The translations under genes were made by a program, and so were the position numbers. From contig CM063262.1 in the NCBI GenBank assembly GCA_032158295.1, forward strand, positions 1,831,394 through 1,895,393: a stretch of 64,000 nt of DNA. The letters are read 5' to 3'. The notes beneath the pieces are model-generated. The model made no database searches, was not told the DNA's origin, and saw nothing but the letters and a program-made list of their open reading frames with translations. The DNA comes from Pycnopodia helianthoides (taxonomy: Eukaryota > Echinodermata > Asteroidea > Forcipulatida > Asteriidae). Positions 31,632 through 41,321 of this stretch are shown piece after piece; position 1 is the first letter of the stretch; every line of letters begins with the position of its first letter.

Positions 31632-31775
31632 CAGTTCCTTGTCAGGTGTATAAAACTAATGAAACCGTTAAACTTAGGAAAACGATGATGATTCCAGTGC
31701 ATCTTGAATACGTTGCTGTCTCTATTGATGAAGCCGACGTAGATTTGTTTGCAAATGGGCGTCATTTTGAAGCCG
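31632..31775 (+). CDS. PAN family copy 1, exon 2 (open, 144 bp)
   Basis: Acceptor ttttcag, donor gtgagt. It encodes AVPCQVYKTNETVKLRKTMM then IPVHLEYVAVSIDEADVDLF and ANGRHFEA. It has the same length and phases (1,1) as the four paralogous exons, although the parent copy is a pseudogene. Confidence 0.7.
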
Positions 31776-31869
31776 GTGAGTATGAAGTGAAGAATGTTCA
31801 ATTTGTGTGTGGCTTATACATACGTCTAAACACGCATTCATTTGTCTTGAATAATAATTGTGTTTTTTC

Positions 31870-32268
31870 TTAAAGGAACATTACAGAATTGGTAAGAAAA
31901 AAACTTGTAAAATATACTTTTTGATCACAGATTTACATAAAACTTACACGGTCTAATGATGATGATAGTAGAAAACATCCCTTGAAATATCATTTCCTTC
32001 TGAAATGCCATATTTGATGAGAAATGAATAAACTAATTTTCCGATTGGAGTTTATCGCTCAGTGAGCGTTTTATTCATTTGTTGAATCTATATGATTTCA
32101 TGCAAATGTGTAATCGGTTTTTCATTATTTTCTCGTGACCCAGATGGCCGATCGATCTCAAACTTCTACAGGTTTGTCAGTTTATGTATATGGTGGATTA
32201 CATAAAGTGCTTACACTGCAAAAAACTGTTTTGTTAGCAAAAACCAATTCTGTATAATGTTCCTTTAA
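31870..32268. mobile_element. MITE family B, copy 3 (intron 2 of PAN copy 1)
   Basis: Full-length, with TTAA at 31870-31873 and 32265-32268. The flanks match those around the copy at 39144 in PAN copy 2, but the element is in the opposite orientation there. PAN copy 3 lacks it. Confidence 0.85.
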
Positions 32269-32791
32269 GTGCCCAGAACAAAGGAATGTCCACTGTACAG
32301 AGGTATATTTATGTGTCGTCAAAACAATTGGAGAACAAAGGGTTGTCCTCGGTTTACACCATTTATAAACATGTCTGTGTGTGTGAGTGTGTCTACCCGT
32401 TGGAACCGAGGACTTTAACAAAAGGGATCCGGGTGTTTTGAAAGAGCGAGGACGTCCTCGCTTCGCTTTCGTGTACAAAACCAATGGGGATAGCCCAATG
32501 GGTGTTTTTTTTTAAGTCAATTCCCTGAACTTCTTATATTTCATACGGATATAATCCTTTGATGGATTGATGTCGGCTTAAAGTTTATAAGCGATAAGGT
32601 TTCAGATTCTATGATAAGCATTGTATTCTCAGGATATTACAGCTGACTGTATGAACAGTTGGTTCGAATCCAATAATTGCTTGTGGAGTCCTTTCCCGCG
32701 AGTCCCCAAAAGCACTGAGTATACAATGCTTTTTTTTATCAGATGTAAGGGCAGAACCAAAAACATTACTGTACGTTTTTTTTTCCAACAG

Positions 32792-33060
32792 AGCTCGACA
32801 CCTCACGCTCGTGGATCAAAGAAAAATTTATTGATAGTTCAAATGATATTAAAGTTAGACGTAAAATAAAAATGTTGGCAACCCGAGTGGTTGTCGACCT
32901 CAACAACACGCATATCACCTTAGGTCAAAAGGGAATACCGGAGTCGCAGTTCAGCCTCGAGTACCCACCAATTACCGACACCAGCTTGACCGTCCTAATT
33001 GAAAGCCATGCTGATACAACTTGGACATTTTATAACCCATGCGATGTACGTTTTGTTTGA
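32792..33060 (+). CDS. PAN family copy 1, exon 3 (open)
   Basis: Acceptor ccaacag. It encodes ELDTSRSWIKEKF, a charged linker, then LATRVVVDLNNTHITLGQKG, IPESQFSLEYPPITDTSLTV and an end with TWTFYNPCDVRFV and TGA. It holds an NNT glycosylation sequon. Confidence 0.7.
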
Positions 33061-33960
33061 GAAGTGTTCCAAATTTGAGAACATAGAAGAACATTGTCAA
33101 AATGACTCTGGATGAAAAGATTTAACAAAAATGTTGGCGATGAAGAGCTAAGAAGAGTTTAGAGATTTAAAATAAATGAGTCTCGTGTTTGTTATTATTT
33201 TGTAGCCTAATTATTATTTTGATGTGTGGTTGTAGATGCCCCTTTTCAATGCCATATCTTTTCGTTGCACGGCATTTTCTCTGTGAAATAATCCTTAAAA
33301 TAATACACTTGTATTTGCATAAAGTAAGACATAGCCTGAACTCGTTGTAGAATAGTTTTAAAGTGATATTTAACATCGTTTATCAGAGTGTTACGGCCAC
33401 ATCGGCCTCTTCTCAAACATTAATTATGATTGGCAGACTATAAACTGTGAAGAAAACAAAATGTATAATAGCCTAATTCTATTTTTTTTTTTAAATAATA
33501 ACATTAGTTAAGATTTCACAGCAATATATTCTTAAATGCAGAAAAATCAACCCACTTTTTGATATTTGGGTAACAGTTGACTTAAAGGGGCTGTGTCGTC
33601 ATGATTAAAGCAGTCCTGTGGCTTTAATTGTGAACTCTCAATAGCAATCATACGGAGGATGAGCGCTTGCGGTAACTGTGCGAGAGTTCATAATTTCACG
33701 TACAGCCACAGGCCTGCTTCGATCATAACGATACAGCCCCTTCATCACGCCTGACGTCGTCACACGATGAATCTTGGTGGCGCCATTTATTGGGAATCAG
33801 AATCCCGTGTTGCGCTTAGTCGGTGACGTGCGCGCGGCTAGACTCAAACTACATCTGCTCCCAAGAGGGCGGACGATGGGTAGACACAAGCCGCGTGTGA
33901 CGTCAGTGCATGGTCTAACAAAAACAGTGAGTGTAAAAAGAAAACAGGTTTTATTATAAG
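33061..33960. repeat. Shared 3' flank of the PAN family, copy 1
   Basis: About 0.9 kb recurs after copy 3 (48160-49570) and, inverted, after copies 4 (53880-54840) and 5 (61310-62220). Landmarks: ttgatgtgtggttgtagatg, ggcattttctctgtgaaata, a family F MITE (33588-33744), gcctgacgtcgtcacacgat and gtgtgacgtcagtg. It shows that the duplication unit extends past the genes. Confidence 0.75.
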
Positions 33961-34099
33961 GAACCTTTTGTAGGTCCTACGCCTAGACATTGTGAAGTTT
34001 GTAGTTAATGTTTTTATCACATGTAGTAATTTCCAATTGGTTTCGCAAGCCTTGCTCGTATTAAGGGTCTGGATTTGAATTTGAGGTCTGGTTTATAGC

Positions 34100-34477
34100 T
34101 TAAAGGAACATTAACGAATTATTTTTTGCTAACAAAACAGTTGCTGGCAGTGTAAGCACTTTTTGTAATCCACCACATACATAGACTGACAAACCTGTAG
34201 AAGTTTGAGATCGATCGGCCATCTGGTTCACGAGAAAGTAGTGAAAAACCGATTACACATTTGCATGAAAAACGAATAAAACGCTCACTGAGCGATAAAC
34301 TCCAATCGGAAAATTGGTTTATTAATTTCTTATCAAATATGGCATTTCAGACTGAAATACTTCAAGGGATGTTCTCTACTATCATCATCACTAGACTGTG
34401 TAAGTTTTATGTAAATCTGTGATCAAGAAGTATATTTTACAAGTTGTTTTCTTACCAATTCTGTAATGTTCCTTTAA
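34100..34477. mobile_element. MITE family B, copy 4
   Basis: TTAA at both ends, ends ttaaaggaacattaacg and attctgtaatgttccttt, in the opposite orientation to the copy at 31870. Confidence 0.82.
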
Positions 34478-35127
34478 TATACAGTACAGTGCCAACGTCA
34501 TGGTGTTATCTAGTTTAAATCAAGGTATTCGTAATGTTGTAATTTAGGGTTACTTTAGTCTGATCCATTGCTACTTTTTTTTCAAAGAGACTAACACGCC
34601 ATTTTATAGAACCAATTTTTTGAATCCACAAAAAGGAGAAAAACATAAAAGATGGCGGACCGTGTTTGTTCACAAAGTAAAGGGGAAACCACACACGCTA
34701 ATTAAGGATTTGTTTTGTGTGTGGATCGCTATATTCTACATTTAAAACATCTTGCCAACCACAATTCCTTTTATAACGAACGCTTTTTATAGTTTCAAGC
34801 TTTAATTTTTTAGTAGACTCCTTGTTTGATGTGTGGTGATTGTAGATGCCCCTTTTCAAAGCCATTATTTGTTTTGTTGCAAGGCATTTTCTTCGTGAAA
34901 TAATCCTTAAAATATAAAACACAAGTATGAATAAAGTAAGAATGTTTTGTAGGATCGATTTGAAGTTATCGTGTATTAGAATTTTACGGCCAAATGCTCA
35001 AACATTGATTGACAGACTATGAACTGTGAAAAAAGTTATTACTCTAAACTAAAAAAAAAAAAAAACAATTAAAATTTGACAGCGATATCTCCTTTAATTG
35101 ACAAATACCAACCCACTTGACTCTTTA

Positions 35128-35700
35128 AGGGGCGTTGTCGTAATGTGGAATTATGAACTATCCATAGATTATACATAGTAGGCTGGGTGAGAGTTCATAA
35201 CCCCATGTACCTTTCAGCCACAGGCCTGGGGTGCGTTCCACTTGCGCAAACGTTGCCAACGTCTGCGCACGTTTGCCAACAATTTCGAGTGGAACGAGTT
35301 GTGCGCTGCCAACGTTGGCGAACGTTAGCAACCGTAGGCGAACGTATTTCTGAGGTGTTGGTGGGTGGTTTGAAAACTGGCGGACAGCATAAAGATAACT
35401 GAAGACGACGGTTTTTTTTTCTTGTAACGAAAACAATTAAAATGTTTTCTTCAGTGGAGTTGAAACAACAATAAGTTGATGCCATGATGCCATGATGTAT
35501 AAAAGAGGACTACTAAAGCCAACGCTACAAAAAAATACACTCCGGTGTGTCTCAATCTCCATTACAGTGCACCGCCATTATTGAAGTGCGCAACAAATCG
35601 GTCGCAAACAATAGCAAAACGTTTGCGCGAACGGTTGCGATCTGTTTGCGCAATGGGAACGCACCCCTGCTATGATCATGACTACACACAGCCTCAATTC
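35128..35700. mobile_element. MITE family F split by a 440-bp element (GGGTGCGTTCC ends)
   Basis: The F element starts at 35128 and its right end (gatcatgactacacag) lies at 35671. Between them, 35228-35667, is an element with ends gggtgcgttccacttgcgca and, inverted, tgcgcaatgggaacgcaccc. Its interior carries further inverted aacgttggc/gccaacgtt motifs. No transposase is visible. Confidence 0.75.
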
Positions 35701-36369
35701 ACCTAGCAGTGGCCGCGCAATTAGCCTCAATGATGAATAGGGCCTAATTGCTGTACAAGTCCCTAAGGGAATTCCGAGAAAGCTGGTCATTGATGGATTT
35801 TTTGTGTGTGAAAAAGACCCCGGATAGTAACAAGACATTTACCATGCTATTTGGCTAGTTGTAGATGGGGAAGATGGAATTTTATTTTCAGAACAAAATA
35901 TTTAAACAATGGCGGAGTACTGACTATTTAACTAAAAACTGACAGTTGACAACAGTACGATGTCATCACGCATGGCTAAGTTTGTATTCTATAGTATTAC
36001 AAGCAGCTTAAACCACATTGTCCATGTTACTTTTTACTATTTTATTAAATCAATTTGCATGAATTCAACAGCTCTAAATTAAAATTGATGAAAATCAAAA
36101 ATCTTGTCCATCACTATGATCGATAAGGATTAACCCTTGCAAGCAAACTTAGTTTACTATACGCTTATAACAGCATTTGAGTCAAGACCTACTTTTTGTT
36201 TTGTATATCACAATTAACTGCGCATGCTTACTTGATCAATATTCCTGATGCATTAAACAATGGGGGAACAATTCAAGTTTATAATTCATAAATCGTCTCT
36301 TCAAAAAAAAAGATAAAGCAGCTTTTTTTTGTAATAATTTGAGCCAAGGTTGCGTAATGCAGAAAATAC
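35701..36369. other. Intergenic stretch, nothing recognised
   Basis: AT-rich sequence between two MITEs. No exon-like frame and no match to the paralogous units that I could see. Confidence 0.4.
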
Positions 36370-36745
36370 TTAAAGGCACTGGACACTATTTTTTAATATT
36401 ATAAAATAAAAAAGTTGTTAGCATAAAAACTAACCTAGTAACAAGCAATGGTGAGCTGTTAATAGTATAAAATATTGTGAGAAACGGCTCCCTCTGAAGA
36501 ATGTAGTTTTTAAGAAAGAGGTAATTTCTCACTCAAATAATAAAAGACTTCAGCTGAAGCCTTTTATTATGCACCTGAAAGCACACAAATTTGTGCAACG
36601 ACGGTGTTTTTTTTCTATCATTATTTTCTTGCAATTGCGACGACCAATCGAGTCCAAACTTTCACTGATTTGTTATTTGATGCATATGATGGGATACACC
36701 AAGTGATCGGTTTTGACAATTACCAAAGGTGTCCAGTGCCTTTAT
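36370..36745. mobile_element. TTAA MITE family C, copy 2
   Basis: ttaaaggcactggacactat to aaaggtgtccagtgccttt. It shares gtgagaaacggctccctctg and tttgttatttgatgcatatg with the copies at 40979 and 19969. Confidence 0.85.
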
Positions 36746-37043
36746 AATTATTTAGTTCCTTTTAATAATTTACTGTTGTGATACAAGGCTGTTGTAAGAG
36801 CTGCGTGTCATCATCCGCACAAGCAGTTGGTATAGCAACAGGTCGAGGCAATTGTCAATATTAAAAATTGTGCTATTCATATTTTAACATGTGGACAATG
36901 ACCATGCGGCTAATTGAGATACTGAAGGGTCAACAAGTTTATCAATCGATAAGCCCGAACAGTCTGGAAGCTTCAATGAGCATGTCTTGTAGGGAATAAG
37001 GCATTAGTTATACTACCCGAGAATCAGTATATAGTTTTGTTGG

Positions 37044-37440
37044 TTAAAGGAACAGTACAGAATTGGTTTTTGCTAACCAATCCGTTGCTGGCAGTGTAAG
37101 CACTTTATGTAATCCACCATATACATAAACGACAAACCTGTAGAAGTTTGAGATCGATCGGCCATCTGGGTCACGAGAAAAAAGTGAAAGACCGATTACA
37201 CATTTTTGCATGAAATCATATAGATTCAACAAATGAATAAAACGCTCACTGAGCGATAAACTCCAATCGGAAAATTAGTTTTTTTCATTTCTCATCAAAT
37301 ATGGCATTTCAGACAGAAATATTTCGAGGGGTGTTTTCTACTATCATCATCATTATACCGTGTAAGTTTTATGTAAATCTGTGATAAAAAAAGTATATTT
37401 TACATGTTTTTTTCTTACCAATTCTGTAATGTTTCTTTAA
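37044..37440. mobile_element. MITE family B, copy 5, upstream of PAN copy 2
   Basis: Inserted at TTAA in a segment (gttttgttgg...aagcgttc) that is uninterrupted upstream of copy 1 at about 27290-27310 (gttttgttggataagcgttc). Copy 1 therefore gives the empty site. Confidence 0.88.
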
Positions 37441-37559
37441 GCGTTCATTGGAAATACACCGGTTTTTAACTACAAAGTATACAAATTATATTGATGAGCT
37501 TGTCTTAAGATTACCATAAGCTGTATCTTGTGTTTTTGGCTTATACCGCTGCAATATAA

Positions 37560-37953
37560 AACTTCGTTACATGTAACTGGTAACATTTTGACGAGAGGCT
37601 ATTTATTTTTTAGCTTTCGACCAGTAGACTGTTTGCGCATGCGTGCAGCAATTCACGCTGGAGGCAGATCCTTACGCGACTAAGGTGAGTGAGTAGTTAA
37701 ACCTTCGTTTGTACCTTCGACAAATAACAGTGGGCGTGTTTTACTCGCAATTTATGTCTACGTAGCACGGTCACTCGTCAGTAGCGCTTTGATCAAACTC
37801 TTCGTAGTTGTCATCGATCGACTTCAACCTGCGCTTGCAAAACGATCCGACTAACCAAATTCGGCCATCGGTAGTTCTTTTTGCATTGGTTGCTGCTGAG
37901 AACTCGACAGAACACACTGCAGTGTCGTTTAAAAAAGTCCTGCCATTGTAAGG
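37560..37953 (+). promoter_or_regulatory. Promoter and 5' non-coding exon block, PAN copy 2
   Basis: Repeats the copy 1 block from gtaactggtaacattttgac to the donor gtaagt at 37953, with one internal loss of about 60 bp (the cacggtttgccgtcacacc segment). The intron to the coding exon is only about 190 bp, against 2.7 kb in copy 1 and 2.0 kb in copy 3. Confidence 0.6.
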
Positions 37954-38141
37954 TAAGTTTTGTCTCGAGCAGTATTGTCTTTTTCGAACAATATATCAGA
38001 TTATTGAATGTACGTCAGTTCAGTTGAGGCTTTGAGTAGCCTACAGCATTTGCAATGGTTTTTTTCCTAACAGACATGGCGCATTAATGTTCATTATTAT
38101 GATAACAATAATTAACATTGTTGATATTTTATTTGTTTCAG

Positions 38142-38533
38142 AGTGATTGAATGCATCATGTTGTGTGCACTGATTTACGTCATCACCCTGTCATCGATTA
38201 CGGTTATCACAATGGCAACTCCATCATTTGGTTGCAGTGATACACCGCGTTTATCGGCGTCACGTCAGCGCAACTTGCTTATGGGCAACTCCCATAGGTT
38301 TTACCGAGGCACCGCGCCTGGCCTGTCCCTTGCTGGGCACGCCTACCGTAACACAACGGCGCGTTCTTCTGCGTTGTGCTCAGTGTATTGCCTGCTCGGT
38401 GACGAATGCAATTCCTTTAATTTCTGCATGGACGACAAGATCTGTCAGCTCAACTCGGCTGTGTACTCTGAGAACGAGGACACGCTGGTGGAATCTAGTG
38501 GCTGCCTCTACTTTGACGTAAATGTTCCCGAAG
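38142..38533 (+). CDS. PAN copy 2, coding exon 1 (signal peptide and apple-like module)
   Basis: Acceptor gtttcag, donor gtaagg, phase 1. It holds the sequon NTT (RNTTARSS) and seven of the eight cysteines. Its DNA is almost identical to that of copies 3 and 4 from gcgtcacgtcagcgc to ctgcctctactttga. Confidence 0.75.
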
Positions 38534-40292
38534 GTAAGGATTTATTCATTGAGGGGCTATCAGGTAAGACCGCCAGCTTTAACCTGTCGTTTCGTGCCGT
38601 CACGTCACGACGTGACTGCACGACGCGACCCATATTTGTTGTCTTGAGAACACCCTATGCCTTTGGATCTTAAAGTGACATATTTATCGTCAGCTCCGGG
38701 AAGATATTTGCATGATAGTACCCTACCGTGAACGGTCGTGGAGAAAATAGTTCTGAAAATTTTAACTGCAAAAATTCGACTGCAACAACTTTCATGTTGA
38801 TCCTTTTTGATCCGTTTAATATCTTTTCAGCAGTTCCTTGTCAGGTGTATGAAACTACTGCAACCGTTGACTTTAGGAAAACGATGATGATTCCAGTGCA
38901 TCTTGAATTCGTTGCTGTCTCTATTGATGCAGTCGACGTAGATTTTTGGCCAAACGGGCGTGATTTTGAAGTTGGTGAGTTTGCAGTGAAGAATGTTTAA
39001 TTTGTGCGTGTAGGCAAGCATTAGTCACCAAGTGTGGACCTGAAAACGAAATAGGTCTACGCACTGCAGGGTTTTGAAATACTATGTGAACTTACAGACG
39101 TCTACACACGCATTCTTCTGTCTTGATTATTATGTTCTTTTTGTTAAAGGAACATCACAGAATTGGTTTTTGCTAAAAAAAAGTTGCTGGCAGTGTAAGC
39201 ACTTTATGTAATCCACCATATACATAACTGACAAACCTGTAGAAGTTTGAGATCGATCGGCTATCTGGGTTACGAGAAAATAGCGAAAAACCGATTACAC
39301 ATTTGAATGAAATCATATTAAGATTAAAAAAATGAATAAAACGCTCACTTTTCATCAAATAATGGCACTTCAGACAGAAATATATTGAAAGGGATGTTTT
39401 CTACTATCATCATCATTAGACCGTGTAAGTTTTATGTAAATCTGTGATCGAAAAGTACATTGTACAAGTTTTTTTCTTACCAATTCTATAATGTTCCTTT
39501 AAGTGCGAAGAACAAAGGAATGTCCACTGTACAGAGGAACACAGATGCGTGTGTATTTCTGTGTCGTCCAAACAGTTGTAGGACAAAGGGGTGTCCTCGG
39601 TTTACACCATTTATAAACATGTCTCTACATTTACAAACATGTGTGTGAGCGTGTCTACCCGTTGAAAGCGAGGACATTAACAAAAGGGTTCCGGGTGTTT
39701 TGACTAAAGCGAGGACGTCCTCGCTTCGTTTTTGTGTACAAAAACCGACGGGGATCGCCCTATGGACGGTGTTCAAAGTCCTTCGATGGATTTATATCGG
39801 TAGTATAAAGTGGATAAGCAATGAGGTTTCAGATTCTAGGATAAGCATTGTATTCTCAGGGTATTACAGCTGCCTACGTGAACAGTTGGTTCGAATCCAA
39901 TAAGAATCCTTTCCCTCGAGTCTCCAAAAGCACTACGTATATGCAATGCTTGATTTATATAAGGTGTAAGGGTAGAACCAAACCAATGTTACTGAACGTT
40001 TTGTTTTTGTGTTTCAACAGAGCTCGAACCCTCACGCTCGTTGATCAAAGAAGACTTCGATGACGGATTACGGAAAAGAGCTAAAAGTGAGATAAAATTG
40101 TTGGCAACTCGAGTGGTTATCGACCTCAACAACACGCATATCACCGCAGGTCAAAAGGGAATACCGGAGTCTCAGTTCAGCCTCGAGTACCCACCAATTA
40201 CCGCCACCAGCTTGACCGTCGAATTGAAAGCAATGCCAATGCAACTTGGGAATTTTATAATCCATGCGAGATACGTTTTATTTGAGAATTGA
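38142..40292 (+). CDS. PAN/apple-domain secreted protein family, copy 2 (exons 38142-38533, 38831-38974, 40021-40292)
   Basis: ATG at 38158 starts MLCALIYVITLSSITVITMA, a likely signal peptide, then an eight-Cys region. Its core ALCSVYCLLGDECNSFNFCM then DDKICQLN fits the PAN/apple pattern (C..C....C.SFN.C....C.LN). Exons 2 and 3 add AVPCQVYETTATVDFRKTMM, PVHLEFVAVS, FEVELEPSRSLIKEDF and VVIDLNNTHITAGQKGIPES. The pattern FEV-x-S-R-S-x-I-K plus I-x-x-G-Q-K-G recalls farnesoic-acid-O-methyltransferase-like (PF12248) modules; this is inference. One C is missing at about 40219-40220 (gtcgaattg against gtccgaattg in copy 5), so the last 24 residues are out of the family frame. An out-of-frame ATG lies 7 bp upstream of the start. 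Confidence 0.72.
38575..38640. repeat. GTCGC-type satellite remnant, copy 2
   Basis: A short stretch (gtcgtttcgtgccgtcacgtcac, gacgcgacccatatttgttg in parts) of the satellite seen at 31195 and 46383. The array is almost fully deleted here. Confidence 0.6.
38831..38974 (+). CDS. PAN copy 2, exon 2
   Basis: 144 bp, phases 1 and 1. It encodes AVPCQVYETTATVDFRKTMM, IPVHLEFVAVSIDAVDVDFW and PNGRDFEV. Confidence 0.75.
39144..39502. mobile_element. MITE family B, copy 6 (intron 2 of PAN copy 2)
   Basis: TTAA-flanked and slightly shortened. It sits in the position equivalent to the copy at 31870 but is inverted. Both are followed by aagtgc and then agaacaaaggaatgtccact. Confidence 0.85.
40021..40292 (+). 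CDS. PAN copy 2, exon 3 with altered C-terminus
   Basis: Acceptor tttcaacag. Open to TGA 40290-40292. Family residues run to TATSLTVE and then switch frame (LKAMPMQLGNFIIHARYVLF). In the other frame the family ending W-E-F-Y-N-P-C and the family stop position (40282-40284) are still visible. Confidence 0.7.
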
Positions 40293-40845
40293 CAAGTGTT
40301 GTAAATTTTGAGAACATAGAAAAAAAACAATGTTAAAATGACTGGGGATGAAAAGATATTAAAGCAATTTTTTTGCGGTGAGGACCTAAGGGTTTTAAAT
40401 TTAAAGATTTATTTGTAGACTAATTATTTGATGTGTGGTTGTAGATGCCCGTTTTCAATGCCATATTTTTTTGTGGCACGGTATCTTCTTCGTGAAAAAA
40501 GGGGCCCACTAACAATTATGCAAACAGGTGGGTATAATTGATGGCGAGATTGTTTTGGTAAAAAGTTGTGCTCGGTTTTGAAATTTGTTTTTCATTAATT
40601 AGGCTTACATGTATCAATACTAATTTTTAGACCGGGTGTAATTAATAGATCTAAGTAAATAGTCTTATAAGTCATCGTGTAACTGATATGATCGTAAAAT
40701 ACACAAATTAATATTATTTAGTTGAGATATTGTCTTATGTCTTATATTGTCTCAATTATCTTAAAGTTGAATCTATAATTGCGTACCTTGTGTTGTTTTA
40801 AGGGCGTGTAGTTTGATGCGTGTTTTTTAATTGCTTGGGCTATAA

Positions 40846-41321
40846 GCCCGTATCAGAATTGACTGCTACGGACGGCTGTGGCAGTTGTTAACGGTTGTTG
40901 CTAAGGACGTACAATGCTTCAAGGAATGACGCCCGATCAAGACGTAGCCGTAGCCGTAGCCGCCAATTTGGGCCCCGCTTAAAGGCACTGGACACTATTG
41001 GTAATTACTCAAAATAATTGTTAGCATAAAAACTTACTTGGTAACGAGCAATGGAGAGCTGTTGATAGTATAAAACATTGAGAGAAACGGCTCCCTCTGA
41101 AGTAACGTAGTTTTTGAGAAAGAAGTAATTTCTCAGTAAAATATTGAATTGATTTTGAGACCTCATGCGTGAGGTCTCGAAATCGAGCATCTGAAAGCAC
41201 ACAACTTCGACGACCAATTGAGTTCAAATTTTCACAGGTTTGTTATTTTGTGCATATGCTGAGATACACTAAGTGAGAAGACTGGTCTTTGACAATTGCC
41301 AAAGGTGTCCAGTGTCTTTAA
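40846..41321. mobile_element. AGCCGT-type MITE (family I) adjoined by MITE family C copy 3
   Basis: 40846-40980 reads agcccgtatcagaattgactgc and ends with ccgtagccgccaatttggg, the inverted end of family I. Family C (ttaaaggcactggacactat, 40979-41321) is inserted at its right-end TTAA. Other family I copies: 50999, 52551, 60372. Confidence 0.75.

Larger units (their letters stand above)
30669..33060 (+). pseudogene. PAN/apple-domain secreted protein family, copy 1 (degenerate)
   Basis: Exons at 30669-31070, 31632-31775 and 32792-33060 match the family. The first exon has two frame breaks against its paralogues: two extra bases at gatacaaaccccgttt (about 30775-30790), and one base lost at acgcgatggaat (about 31017). 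Its donor is gone: gaaggacttg replaces gaaggtaagg at 31067. Exons 2 and 3 remain open (AVPCQVYKTNETVKLRKTMM; ELDTSRSWIKEKF). Three independent lesions in one exon mark a pseudogene rather than read error. ATG would be 30685. Confidence 0.7.

Noticed and set aside
35158..35485. Overlapping frames near 35.2-35.5 kb
   Set aside because: They fall inside the 440-bp inverted-repeat element that split a family F MITE.
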